DNA of 64,000 nucleotides from assembly GCA_022266195.1 (NCBI GenBank), contig WHVY01000007.1, forward strand, positions 1,426,001 to 1,490,000, given 5' to 3'. Source of the DNA: Tetranychus cinnabarinus. Taxonomy: Eukaryota; Arthropoda; Arachnida; Trombidiformes; Tetranychidae. Both the position numbers and the translations under genes were made by a program. The notes below the pieces were generated by a model that saw nothing but the letters and a program-made list of their open reading frames with translations, did not search any database and was not told where the DNA came from. Of the stretch, positions 25,301 through 39,079 are shown piece by piece (the stretch's first letter is position 1; each line of letters starts with the position of its first letter).

Positions 25301-28300
25301 AGAACACTGACCAATTGATGATCAAATGGATAGTCAATATGAAAATTTGCCAAAATGATTGAGAAAATTAATTTGAATCTCTTTTGATTTAAAGAAACCT
25401 TTAAAGCATTAAATCTTTAAATGAAAAGCCATTTGAAGCAAGGAAAGAGTTATGCAAGGGATTGATCAATGATGATCATCGGTAACAATTGATCAAATTA
25501 TGGATTAATTTACTTTATATATAGAGTATCCGATTATAGGAGGTAAAAATAAAAATTTGGTTCAATTGTTGTTACCATGTGAAGTTAAATAAGCTTAAAG
25601 GTTTACAATGAAGGAAGAGGATAAAAGATGAATGAAGATGGCGAAAGAGAGGGAAGAGGATAAAACGTTGATGTAAAGCTGAAACTGATGATGATGATGA
25701 GGTAAGTAAATTGAAACTGGCTTAATGGCAAGTAAATTATCTAATGAAAAGGTCCAGGTCAACGGTCATTCACTATTGTATTGTGAACATCATTTTTAAG
25801 TGTAAACCTAAACTCACAGTAGGAAATCTATTACATTTGATAATATTTAATATTTCCCAATTTAATTGACTTACATTTACTAACATTACTTACCGATACT
25901 AACTGTAGACACAACATTTCACAATCCAATATAATATAATGACAATATTTTTACATTAGCTTGACACACATAAGAAAGCAATACGGAAAAGTATAATATT
26001 ACACATTCAATGTAAATATGATTTTAGATGCAAAACTCATTGTTCATTGTGATTATGGTCAAAGAGTCAAAATTGTGAAACATTTCCCTGCAAACATTGA
26101 CCAACATTTCAAATGAGTCCAATAGCAATCCTCAAGAATAGCTATTCTTAGCCTTTTGTTCAATTCAATTTACTAATTTCACTTCTGATAACAATTTGTG
26201 GAAAGTTGAAGATGAAACCATCAAAACTGGATCATCTGTAAATGACTTTTGCTGAACCAGCCACACGTCTCTTGATCATCACCATTAAATCCAGATGATC
26301 TTTTCCAGATTCATCTTTGATTCCTTGAAGATTTCCATTTTTTTGACCCATTTCCATGTGAACCCATGAGATCTCACAACTCGAAATGGTTTCCAGTCCA
26401 TTGGAGAGCAAATAATTATCGTTATTCCGTTCATTGGGCCCATTAACAGGGAATGATAATTATCCCATTACAAAGTTATTTAAGGATGATTCTTGCAAAT
26501 AAAAAGGTGATTCCCAAAGGTAAATGAATATTGACTTGGATGGTATTTTTTTTGTTGCTACAAACAGGCATAATGACCCATTGAGAGGGTGAAGATGAAA
26601 AGATGAGGAAGATAAAGGGAGAAATTAAAGATTAAATGAGAATATAATTTGAAACATGAAAAGTGCTCTCTTCAATAGACAACAGATTCAAGATGCTTGC
26701 AGCTTCTTTGCTTTTATTATATAATTAAAGTTGCTATCAAATGATTGGGAATCACATTTCTAATTAATTTGCACTTCTCTTCCATTTACAGCTCAAATTG
26801 TAATTATACTAACATAAACAATCCATTTATTTTTAGTTTAATTATCACTTTGAAAGTCATTAAAACTACAAAACCCTTTACTATTGTAACATCCTCTCAA
26901 AGGGTATTACAGTGAACAATAACTTCAACTAGCAGTTAATATGCTAACAATTATCATCATCAATATACTGTTAACTTCAGTCCGAGTAGCATCTTTAATT
27001 AAGATTAATTCATTAGATTCCATTGATTTATTGTTTTCCCATTCAAATTGTTCATTATCAAATCCATTAATACGATAGTAACTTGACAACAAGAAAGGTT
27101 GAACCCAAAGAGTGTTGAGGGAAATGTTGATTGAAATCAATGATTAGCTCTTTTCATTGATTAAAAGTGTTTTAATTGTTGCTGAATGTTCAACATTTCA
27201 TTTATCTATTCATTTTTAGAAGAGACTGAAAGTCGTTCAACTCTTGATTCAGATAAATGGTTGAGCTTGTTTTTTAATGCATTTCCTGATCAACCTGCCA
27301 AGCTGGACTTATGAAACCAGTAAAGTAGCCACAGAATCAAATAATCGTATTAAGTAAATCTGTTTTTCATCTTTTCATCATCAGTATTATCACCATTGAA
27401 ATATATCTTTTCATTCCTTCCATTTATCATCATTTTTAATACTTTCTCCCTTTCTAATTTCAGGACAATCTCGGGGATAAACTGGAAATCATTCAATGAA
27501 ACATGTCGATGGTGAAATCATAGTAAAGGCCAAATGCGCAAATACCGTTATTATGGTTATCATCAACTTAGATTGTTATTTTGTTTCATTTATTTGATGA
27601 CAGCCAATAGGGAATCAAGTGGAAAAAAGTCCGAGCAGACTCAGGCCTGATATCAAGATAGGTCACTTCTGGTTATCCTGGAATAGGAAACATTCAAATA
27701 TGAAGCTGACCATTTAACACTTATATCAATCTATTGGCTATTCATCTCATTAACCTAAATGGCTGGAAATCAATAAATTAACTGGTTTTACAGAGATTAA
27801 GGATTGTATTGATCATCTGAAAATGATTGAAAACTGTCAACGATAAAATGGTCTCATTGAAGTGATTCCTTAATTTTCATTCACAAGAGGCTCAACACTC
27901 AGTTATACCTTTGGATTGAATTTAATTATGTCACAATTAGTTGACAGCAGGCAGTGATGGTAAAAAATCAAGAAGCCAGGATGAAATATAATAGACTTAC
28001 TAAGCTTTGACATAAAAGTGGAAGGAGAAACAGTCTCGCGTCTAAACCATTTTAAATTGACTTTTATTGTTTTTAATCAACAGCAAATCAGTGCAAGAGT
28101 AAATAATAAGATTGGAATGATTGAAATAAACATTTCAAACATGGAAACAAAGTCAAAGATGGCGGAAAATGGATGAAGTGAGGAAAAAAGAAGAAGAAAA
28201 TGGTTGAAAAATAAATGAAAAGTGAAATTACTTTTAATGTGTGTTTACGTTTTTTTTCACTCCAGCAATAACAAATGCAACTCTAGTTACTTGAAACTAA

Positions 28301-30900
28301 ACTGTTTTTTTGCTGCTCAGCTCAAAATTGTCAAGTTAAACTGGATCGTTGTCAGAGTCTCAAGAGGTAATTTTCAGCAAATCAATTCAACTCCTACCTT
28401 CAACTCCAAGTAGATTTACCTTTAAATTAAGAGTCGATTATCTTAAACATCAACCAATCAAATGTCTTATACAATTTTATCTAAGGTTAAATCCATTGAA
28501 TTATTAGGCAGCAAAAAAAAGAGGTATAAAGGTAAAGCAGGGAAAAACAAAGGCAAATACAACATCAACCAGGGAGTTAAGATACTTGGAATCGTTCAGG
28601 ATTCAACTGAATGGATGAAGATGATCAAGATGAGAATCCTCTAGTGAAATGAAAGAAACAACAAATTAAACTGTTTCTCCATTAAAAGGCAAATCCTTTT
28701 TTCATCTTCATCTTATTTGGCAACTTTGCATTTTGCTCAACTTGCCATTTCAACCCTTTTTTGTCTTCCCTGATTCCTGAGTATTTCAACTTAAATTGAA
28801 GTAATGTTATTGTGTTTTTTTTGCTGTTTTGCTTTTGTTTCTTGTGAAAATGAAAAGTGAATCAAAAGTGCTTACTTGAAACATTTTTTATCACTCTAAA
28901 TGGTGAAAAAGTCCTCAAGGAATTATCATTATCATTATGTTTTGTTGAGACATTTTCAGGTTGATTATTTAATAGATGATGATAACTGGGAATGAAAATT
29001 TTATTTTGCACAAAATTGTTTTCCATCCTTTTCACATTTAATTTTCAACCCTTCCTTTTCAATCTAAATAGGTTTTGTTCATTATCTTTCATAGTTAAAT
29101 CATTTTGCTTGTTTCCCAATCTTTTCCCATTTTTCAAGTCAAATAGACTCTGGAGTCAACAATTAATCAATTAGTTTAAGCATTAGATCAAGCAAATGAG
29201 TTAACAGTTTTCAAATTGTCAATTTAAATCCGCTGTTTCATCGGTAATTGCAATTCATCATTATACCGGTGAACACACACTTCAAACCCAAAATCACATT
29301 AACATTGATTATTGGTATTTTCAAGTGTTTTTTGTCTTTACAGTTGCATTTCAATTGTTATTATATTTGAAAATGGTTGTAAATAAATTAATATTTACTA
29401 TGTAATTGAATACAATAAGATCAACGGTAACACAATTGGTGTTGAAGAAGCCTAAGTTGTATCGACTAATTTGGTTTAGACTGTTGATTATGTTTATGAT
29501 TGTGTGTTTAAGGAAACCCTGGAAAAGTAAAATTAATAACAGTTTAATGTCCACCAAAAATTACGATTGTCTAACCAAAAGAGTCTAAATATGGTCTTAA
29601 TCAATGGCCTTTGTATTGGGTAATTTTGGTTAGATAATCATTGACCATAAAAGCCACTAAAGATTGTGGTTAAGAAGATTGGTCAAACCTTACCTGATGA
29701 TAAAGATGATGAAGATGAATAGGCTCTACCACTAATATATTAACACTACTTTTCATCTTGAAAGGTTTCCCTTATTTTAATGCAAGAACAAGATGAAAAG
29801 GCAAAGTCAAAAGGAAAGTGAATACAAAAAATCAACTCATAAGGCAAAACCACAATTGAATAGAGTTGAGCATATTTAATCCCTCTTTATCTTCATCATC
29901 TTTATCATCCACCAGCCGTCCTCCAAGTCTTTCTTTTCCTCTTTCCTCTTAATGCCTGGTTACACCTTTATGTGTTGAGAGACGCGTTTACACGTGCCAA
30001 TGATATGTGTACTTCAACGTTCAATGGATCATTATTAACATTTGTTTTCACACCAGTCTTTCAACAGTTTGTCATCAGATGATTAAACTAATTGGCGTAT
30101 CAACAACTTTACTCATGATAAATTACTGTTAATTGTCTGTGTAAATGCATTGTTGGCTCAATATTCAGATGTGGTTATAAGGCACAAAATGATTTAAAAG
30201 CCACCCTTTTGGTTGAAAAGCTGTTGATACAGATCAATTTAACATTTCATTTCATCAATTTTTCTCATTTTCCTCTTTCCTAATTTAATCATATCAATCC
30301 TAATCAAATTTAAGATTTAGCTATTAAAAACATTATCTTAACCTTTCAGCTCTTTTTATCAGCTTATATTCAATTATTGTTATGTATCGCTCAATAAGTT
30401 GCTGTATAGCCGCAATCAAGTTTAATTAATCAACAGCAAATTGGTTGATCAAAGGAAATGTTAAATTGTTAAGCTCGAGCTTTTCCACCCAAAAAGTGGT
30501 AATAAATTATTTTGCTTTGGAGAAAAAATGAGAAGAGAAAAAATCATTTTAATCAACTCATTTTCATCACTAAACCACACCAATTTATCAATCTGCTGAT
30601 TATCCTTTTAACAAGCTGTTGAAAGATGTTTTGATAACAAAAACGCAACACGCATAGATGATGGCAACTATAAGTATGATGATCCTGATCCTGGTGATGG
30701 TGATTATGATGATGTTGATGATGTTCGTGTTCGTTTAACCATAAAATTTGTGACTTATTCTCCATCAATTTAACTCCACAATGATTGAGACCAATTTTTA
30801 TTTTCCCTGTTGATAAAAAAAAACAAAAAGAAACGATGAAACAATGAGAATGAGAAAAAATGGATCAAAGTGGGTGAAAGGGGAGTAAGTGCAGGAGGTA
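25301..30900. other. AT-rich noncoding stretch
   Basis: Mostly AT-rich spacer with GAT/ATC microsatellites. A GC-richer block at about 26205-26450 is open in two minus-strand frames, but the longer frame lacks a usable acceptor and the shorter (49 codons from an ATG) has no recognisable motif. No RNA gene was seen. Confidence 0.45.
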
Positions 30901-33900
30901 AGTTTAACTTTTATGTGTTTTCTCGACTTCAGGTGAAAAAAAATATTGAACAAGGAGAGAGGGAGATCAAAAAATGAAACTTACATTGCAGTTTGAATCA
31001 TCAATCACAAGGATTTCATCAACAATTTGTATCTTTCTATTTCTTTTAGGCCAACCAACAATAAGAAACTTCTGCGAGAAATAATCACTTTTGTCATCAT
31101 AATGATTATTTACTTCTTCAGATAGGTTCAACAGTCAAGGTAAAGGGCGGCCACCAAGATCATCATCATCATTGCCTTTAATCATCTTCGAATCAGTATT
31201 ACCATGGTTTGGCATTCTCATCGATGCAACAACAGGAATAGAAATGGTTACCAGCGTTTAATAGTTTGACATATTGTTTGCTGCTTCATTTTGCTCTCCT
31301 TTCTTTGGTCCAAATACTCTTTTTTATGTTATTTGATTATTATGAGGGACTTTACTTTTAATCAGGTAACAGTTCTGAATTATATACTTTACCTGAAAGC
31401 TCATCATTTAAACCATTTACAAGATTTAACATGATTGAAGTCAATCAGAACAGTTGTTAACTAGGTCCATCCATTAGTTGAGAGCTAAAAAGTGTAAAAG
31501 GCAGAAAAGGAAGGTTAAATTATAACAAATTATTATTATTATTTCATCAATTGGATTGGTCACTAATCATCATTTTCATCACTTTCATTGAAACAGTTTG
31601 TAACAAATCAACTTACGATAAAACACCTATGGTAAGAATTGACTTCAAATGGTTCTGACGAATACAAGTTTTAAATGATTTTGAAGGGAATCACTTGATA
31701 GTTAAAGATGACACTGGTGATGATGATGATTGATCAACAATTTGACAAAGTTAACAGCTCTTGACTAGATTTACTAATCATTTAATAGACAAGTTAATCT
31801 GTCTTATATTATTCATGAAGATGTTAAACACAATCATTCCTTAACAGCTGATGATTGTGCTGCCCACAGATTGATTTGCGCTCGCAATTTGAAATAGATT
31901 TTAATTTCACAATTGAATCACTGACTTTGTAGCTATTTTTATCTAAATCTTATTATAATTTTGTTTTATTAACCGTTGACTGTTAACCTGGAATTCAAAT
32001 TTTAACCCTGAATATTATGCTATTTATTCACAATCCGCTGTTATCATTACATTCAATTAATATTCAATAGAAATATCAAATCCTAAAATATTCAACACGT
32101 GGTATTAATCATTTGAATTGTTGAGCTGATTTAATGATCATCTCGTGTTCTGGCTTAAGAGATTCACATCTTCGGTGAATTTATTGGTGACCAGATTAAG
32201 CTTAACTAATGTATTATAATATAATTTAATATAATGTAATGCGTTGGTTATGATGGCAATTGATAATCAAAGCTTGATTATTTCCTGATTTATTCAAAAA
32301 ATGAATAAAATTGACCAGAAAATGAAAAAATGAATGTAATCTGTAATTTCAATATCAATGAAAAGCGTCGATAGGAGCGCAAGTAATCAGCTGTTTTTAG
32401 CTTTTTCATGTTTCTTGTTATGGAAAGGCTTTAATGTTATCAAGCAAACAATAATTTAAATGATTATATATGTTAATTTTTGTGCAATTAATTAATCTAA
32501 TTTACGTAGTAAAATGTAAAATTTGTCCTTAATTAACTGTGATTCTCTGTTGTATTGTTTTTACCCTGTTAACATTGGAATATTCATTGCAACTCAACTT
32601 TTCAATGCTTCTTTACCTAGGCTAAGACTAAACATTTCTAATCAACAAGATAATTGACTAATTATTTCAAGTGTTAACTATTTCAATAAGATTTTGTATT
32701 TATCCTCTCTTTTCTCCTCTTTTCATCATAGGTAATCTTGTGACTCTATTAAGATGTGATGATAATAATGATAGAGATCAAAGAGATGGAAGAAGATTAA
32801 CCAAGCAGAAAATTGATTCAATAGGAACTCATAGAAATCATCATCAAACTCACCCAGTAAGTTGTTGCCTTTTCCTACTTCATCTTTTCATCTTTTTCAT
32901 CCTATTTTACCCTGCTTTGATTCATCTCATACTTTTTTTTATATTTATTTATCTATCTATCTTCTAGAAGCTCTGGCCATATAAATATATCAAGAATTTC
33001 AAGTGATAAGCACCACATCAATGGATTGAAGGAAAGTAAGGAGACAAGTGAATTTTCTGTCAACTTATCTTGCTTGTTTATCTATCTATTCATCCATAGA
33101 TGATGAAAGGGAAAACCAGGACAAAAAACTGAATAGGGATGCAAAAAGTTTGCAGGAGATGTTTCAATCAAATCTTTTTCCTCTTCATCATCCATGATTT
33201 CTGGTAGATCTGCGTATAATTTGATAAATAAATTAAACAGTTGCTTCTCCTTTCTCTCCACAGATTTACAAGGGAAAGTCAACCAACAAAAAGGTTATCA
33301 TGGTCATGTTTTTACCTGTAAACATTGAACTGGCCAGTTTGATTCCATGTTAACCAATCATTTAATCAAATTGACATCAACTAAGCATCAAGTCCAACTC
33401 CAATGAAACAAGAGTCAAGCCAGATGTAATGTTAAATTCAAAGTCAATTCACTTAACTTCTCATCGTAACCAGGTAAACTTGGACATTTAATGGTTCAAT
33501 CGAGATGATGATGATACCTTATGGAATAAATTTGCATGTTTATTGTATTGTTATATTTTATTATATTACAATTACTTTAAATTGATCCATAATTATCATC
33601 CATTTCACCAACAATAAGTCAACATATTTTACAAATAGTTTTCAGTCATTTGCCAAACTATCAACTAATAGTTACCTTTTTTGAACAGCTTTTTTTTTCA
33701 TCTTTTAAAATGATTAAAAGACGATGATGATGATGATGATTATGATGATAGGAAGAGTCATTAAACGAGGAGAAAAGCTGATGAAAGTGAATAGCAATAA
33801 TAATAAAAATTGAAGATAAAGAAATAAATAATATAAACTAAGGTAAGCTTAATCATTTCTCCTCTTGTTGATAAGTGAATTGAAAGTTAATTTTTCTGGT

Positions 33901-36310
33901 TACGCCTCCAATGATTCTGTTGTGAATGGGTTGAAACGATGAACAAGAGCCAGTTGTTAATCGATGAAAGATACAATTTATGAATGAAAATTATGGTTCC
34001 AATTTTTTCTTGCTCTCTCCTTTTCTCACTCCTTCCCTATTTATGGATCATTGAGATTGATGAATAGTTTGGACCAACCTCACCATCAGTACAATCTTGC
34101 TCGAGTATTAACTTTTTACCTTTTACTTTTCATATCTTTCCAGCCTCCATAACTATCATGTTTAGCCCATCATCATCAAAATCACCATCATCATTATTAC
34201 TATCATCATCATTGGAAGTAAGGATAAAGAGAGAGATAAATTGACACACCCAAGCGTTTGTGATCTCAACCTAACCTAACAAACACTCACCGTTATCATA
34301 ATCAACCGGTCGGAAACCATTTACCTACAACTGCTCTTCAAATAAGGTGGAAACATTTGTCTTCAATTATTAAATGTATAATGGTATAGCAATTTGGATC
34401 CATCTTTAACCGTTATAAGGAAAGGATGAAGTTGATGAAAAGTTGATGATGATGATGAAAAGATTAAACAAAAAAGGAGAAGATGAAATGATAGGAAAAA
34501 TGTGTCCTCAATAACAATGATTGGTTCAAATTTGCAATGTTTTATAAAAGTAAGTATCGTTCAATTTGATGGTCTTGTAGAGTGGCTTGCTTATATAAGT
34601 GATAAACTTTATCAACTGAATCATGATGATAATGATGTTCGACAGAGGATGATCATGAAATGTATTATAAAGCAAAGTGACAACAGAAGGGAAGCAAAAG
34701 TAATAAGACAATAAAACTATATTAAAAGGAGTAGATTTGAAGTGCAAAAGTGAGTTACAAAAAGATTAGATATTTGACTGACAAACACTAACCACTTTCT
34801 AGCTTCTTGCATTAACCTTAAATTTAACCTTATAATGAAGCATACAATGCTCATTTTATGCCTAAGCAATTTTCATCTTCTCTCATCATCATCATCCTTA
34901 TAACCATTTTCATCATCATCTTCATTATTATCAATATCTTACTTGTCTTTCTTTTTCCTCTCTTAGGATCTCTTTCTCGCTTGATCAAGTCTAATCCATG
35001 AAAACAACCCTTGGGACAATGTATGTTGTTAAAATTGGAGCAAGAGGAAGATGCACTTGTCAATAGGTCTAAAAGTAAAAGTGATGAGGACTAAACCAGG
35101 AGAGAGGGAGGAAGAAAAGACAATGAAAACAAATATGAAGATGATGATGATGATGATGAAAATGATGGTTATGTTATCCGCTTAAAAAGCAGTAACAAAC
35201 ACGTTTGTAACAACGACTTGAACAGCTTCAACGACAACACAAAATGTCATCTCAAGTTTGCATCCAAAAGGCAGTGGAAACCGATGAAAATGGATCAATG
35301 AAATGAACGCCAGGAGAAACCAGAAGAGCAAAGATTGAAACTATAATCTTGAAAAATGAGTTTCCAAGTATTTTTGACAACTCATCTTGCTCTATTTACA
35401 TTGCTATTATGATGATGATGATGATTATTATCATTATTATATCACTAAATGCATAGGAAGAAGATCAAAGTAAACCTTAAAGTAATTCAAGGGAAATGAG
35501 AAAGAGAGAGTGAAAGAAAATTACAAATTTTTATTTTCATATTATATCATCATTATAATCATCATCATCATCATCATCATCCTCATCACCAACAGTAACA
35601 ACAACAACGAATCATCAACTCAAGGGATTTAAATTTTTCACTTCTATTTCATCGTATTCTTTAAATTCAAATTAGCAAACTGTCAGACTAACTTTATTAA
35701 GAGAAAGGTTGAAATTGAAGTGAAAAAGCTAAATCTTTTGATAAAAATTTCATCTTTTTTCCTCATCTACTTTCAATGGCTTAATGATAATAATAACATT
35801 TACTATTTAGCATTATTGTCATATAGACATTTTGTTTTGTTTATCAATAATTTTGTCACATTTATCTAATTTTGTTAATACCTCTATTAATTTACTCAGC
35901 CTTCAGTGAACAGTTGATTGTGTTGACAGTTTTCTGTCAACCAACGATAATATTCATTGAGATTTTCATTGCATTAGCTTTTTGTTTTTTCCAACTTTGT
36001 TTTGTGGTTGCCAGTCATTTTATGCTTGTGACTTACAATGTGACTCTTTGCACATAACAATTTGTTAACTATAATTACCTTCGTTGATTTGTTGTTGTTT
36101 ACACATTGTCATCATTATTAACAGTAGACAGAATAAACTGATGTAATTTTGTTTCTCTTTTTGCGCAGATTTACCTTTCAACTAGATGATGTGAAAAAGG
36201 CAATTCAACCATCAAAATGGACTCTCGAAGAAAGGCTGTAAAAGGAGGAGGAGAGGAGGATGAGGATAAAGATGATAGTGATGATGAGGATGAGGAGAGT
36301 GAAGAGGTAA
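30901..36310 (+). other. cluster of exon-like segments, possible spliced transcript
   Basis: Several plus-strand segments have good splice borders: acceptor TTCTTCAG at 31121 followed by an open stretch to a stop near 31262; 32731-32859 (CATCATAG before, GTAAGTTG after); 32968-33033 (TTCTAG before, GTAAGG after); an acceptor at 33099; CTCCACAG at 33261; and 36170-36306 (GCGCAG before, GTAAAC after, containing ATGGACTCTCGAAG). Some neighbouring pairs keep frame, but no model stays open across all of them. A multi-exon noncoding RNA or a chance cluster both fit. Confidence 0.25.
33723..35580. repeat. scattered GAT/ATC trinucleotide microsatellites
   Basis: Examples are (GAT)n at 33723-33740 and 35138-35159 and (ATC)n at 35559-35580. 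The same motif recurs through the intergenic DNA of the window and creates many false Asp-rich, Met-rich or Ile-rich ORFs. Confidence 0.85.
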
Positions 36311-38603
36311 ACCAACAACAACAACAAAGGAACCAAAGTTAAGCCAGTTAATGTTTTGCTTCAACATAAGGAAGATTCATTCATCCGATAAAAAAGTCTT
36401 TACATTGTACCATCAAATGATCATTGAGAGTAAGAAACCTTCCAGGCGCAAAAACGACTCCAGAAAACTCATATTTCAAGTTAATTCTTATTACATCTCT
36501 TCATCTTCTTTTCTTCCTCCAATCTAGCAATATAAAGTCATCACTTCTATCATCACCATCTTTACCATCTTCATCATTCATTTCATTTTCACCACTCAAT
36601 TAATGCACTTTCATAATCGATAAATATAATGGCACCATTCAAATGTCGAGCTGGCCGTTTAGCTTTAACCTGAAAATCAATGTAAAATCGAGTCAAAGAA
36701 AAGTGAACCAATTAGAAAGAATCGCCATCAATGATTAATGAAAAATTTAAGAAAAAAAAGATCAGATAAATCAGGTAATTTAATTTTATTACATCAATAA
36801 TGGTTAACAGTAATTTGTTGATTTAATCAATTTTCTAACTTTTGTCGTTTCTTTTATTTTAGCTTTAAAATGGTTTCAATTTTAAATGTAAAGCCTTTTT
36901 GGAGCTGCAAAAGGTTGACCCATTCATTTTGGATTCTGATTGGAAGGAAATTATAACATCTATATAAACCATGTTCAATACAAGTTATCCTGTTAGGTGG
37001 TGTTTATTGATTCACATTGATTCGTTGTTGATTAAAGTTCATGTCCAAAGAAAATGGAGATTAATGATGAGATATTCGTTTGACAACATTATCGACTTAC
37101 CTTTACAATGGCAAACAATATGTAACAGAATAGTCAAGAGAGATTGAAAACAACACTTTTATATGGGTTGTTGTTGTATCGTTTTTCACACTGTCAACTT
37201 TATTTTTACCTTCAACCATTTCTCTCATCTTCCCATCCCCATCATCATCATCTGATATTTTGTATTCTCTTTCTCTCTCCCTCTCTCCCTGAGCCACAAG
37301 AAACAACCAAATGTTAGCATAAAGCATCACATCTTTAAAAGTGCAACACAACAACAAGATGAAAGGAACATTTATAAAAATAAATAACAAGATGATCATC
37401 AACATCAATAATAATAACAGTTACAACATCTAACATGAACACAACAACAACCTTAGTATCAATCCAGGTAAAAGATAAGACTATTACCTGATTTACTTGT
37501 CTATTTAATTTATATTAACAGACCAGCACTTGATTTATATTTATTTATCAACTTTTAACAACAATAACGTCTAATGATTGTACTTTTATTTACTTTCATG
37601 ATACCCATTACAGGTTATCCAAAAGTATACACAAAATATAATAGAAACTATAACTTTAATCTTTTTTTCTGGTAAAATTCAATGTTCATTATCATTATTA
37701 TTATTATTGTCATTACATTAACCATCATTATGATGATCATTTATATTACTGTTAGACGTTGAAGTAGCTTTAGCGAGTAAAACAAAAATTGAATCTTGAC
37801 AGTCAAAACTAATATTGTTAACATAATTGTTTTATATGGTTTAACAGAGTTACAATCTATTAAATTGTCAAGCACAAAAAACTGGGTTTCCATTTTTTTC
37901 ATGTTTTTTTACTGTTCAACAATAGCAAACCCAAAGCCATTAAACTCTTGCCTATTACAATACTAATGTTATTATTTAATACACATCAACTTATGTATTA
38001 ATCACATCAAATAAATCTCAATGGATTATCATAAAAATTGAGAATAATGGTTCTAATCATAATAATAATCATTATACATAAGCAAACATGATCGATCATT
38101 ATTTAGCTCCATTAATTACTATTACCAACACATCTTAAACATGATAATCTCAACATGTTATCATTTATAATTTAGTCTTGCAAAGTTAAATATAATAACG
38201 AAAGTTAATTAATCAATCAATTAAATAAACGGAATAGACTAACAGGTAAAAGGTAAAATAAACTTTGTACAATTCTTACCTCTAATACATATGTATTAAT
38301 GAGATGAATTAATCTCAAATAATCTTTATAATGAATAATTAAAGTTAATGTGAGTAAAAGACGAAACCTTTTTTTCCGCTTACAAAACGTATAAACAAGT
38401 TTTAAATAACAATATTATTGCATTGTATTTAATCAATGTTAACATTTAATATGAAGCAAATAATTAATTAACTTAACAGCTAAACAGTTTTAATCAATTC
38501 TCACTCCTCTTCTCAATTGGTTTATCTATCATTATTATTATCATTATTATAATTTCATCTTCTAACTTTAGCGATATATTTTTAGTGAAGCAAGAAAAAA
38601 GCT

Positions 38604-38926
38604 TCACCATGTAATAGATTCACACACAGAACAGGCTCCACCTTGAAAGGAATCCCACCTTCCCATGGAAACGCCTTGCCTGATGAAGAGGATGATAATG
38701 GTGGTGGTGATGATGATGATGAAGTGAGACCTTAGCATTATTAAGAAATACTAAGACTAGAGAAGAGATTTGATAAAAACAGTGATGATGGCGATGACAA
38801 AAAAAGAGATTGAACTTTACTCGGTTGATTGCATAAAACTGTTCTCAGTAATTGGTTGAAGAAACAAAATTACCTTTTCTTGATGAGAATCATGTTTACT
38901 CTGATGGAATCCAAATATAGCCATTT
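38604..38926 (-). CDS. candidate two-exon membrane microprotein (65 aa)
   Basis: Minus-strand exon 38874-38926 has an ATG at 38922-38924 in a good context (AGAAATGG). It encodes 17 residues (MAIFGFHQSKHDSHQEK) to a GTAATT donor. The next exon, 38604-38750, follows a CTCTAGTCTTAG acceptor in matching phase. It encodes a hydrophobic Ile/Thr-rich helix (FIIIITTTIIILFI), then a tail with a CxxC (GACSVCESITW) and a stop. Part of the helix comes from an ATC microsatellite, so chance is a real possibility. No family recognised. Confidence 0.25.
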
Positions 38927-39057
38927 CTAATAGAGTGTTGAACAAAAGAAAATCAATGGTGAATCAAATTAATGATCAAAACTATCAACATTAAAGTGTA
39001 AAATCAACAAAAAAAGCAAACCTTGAAATTATCCATCAAAACAACGCCGTTAGCGGA

Positions 39058-39079
39058 TTTTATAGCAATAAGATGGCGC
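39058..39079 (-). promoter_or_regulatory. candidate promoter: TATAAAA plus YY1/Pho-like AAGATGGCGCC
   Basis: A local GC-rich patch carries AAGATGGCGCC (about 39070-39080, plus-strand reading), which resembles the YY1/Pleiohomeotic core. TATAAAA reads on the minus strand at 39058-39064. A start near 39035 would lie about 110 nt upstream of the candidate microprotein exon. Confidence 0.3.

Noticed and set aside
36217..36306. Acidic N-terminal exon (MDSRRKAVKGGG...) as a protein-coding gene start
   Set aside because: Good start context and splice borders, but no in-phase downstream exon was found and most of it is a GAT/GAG repeat; kept only as part of the exon-like cluster.
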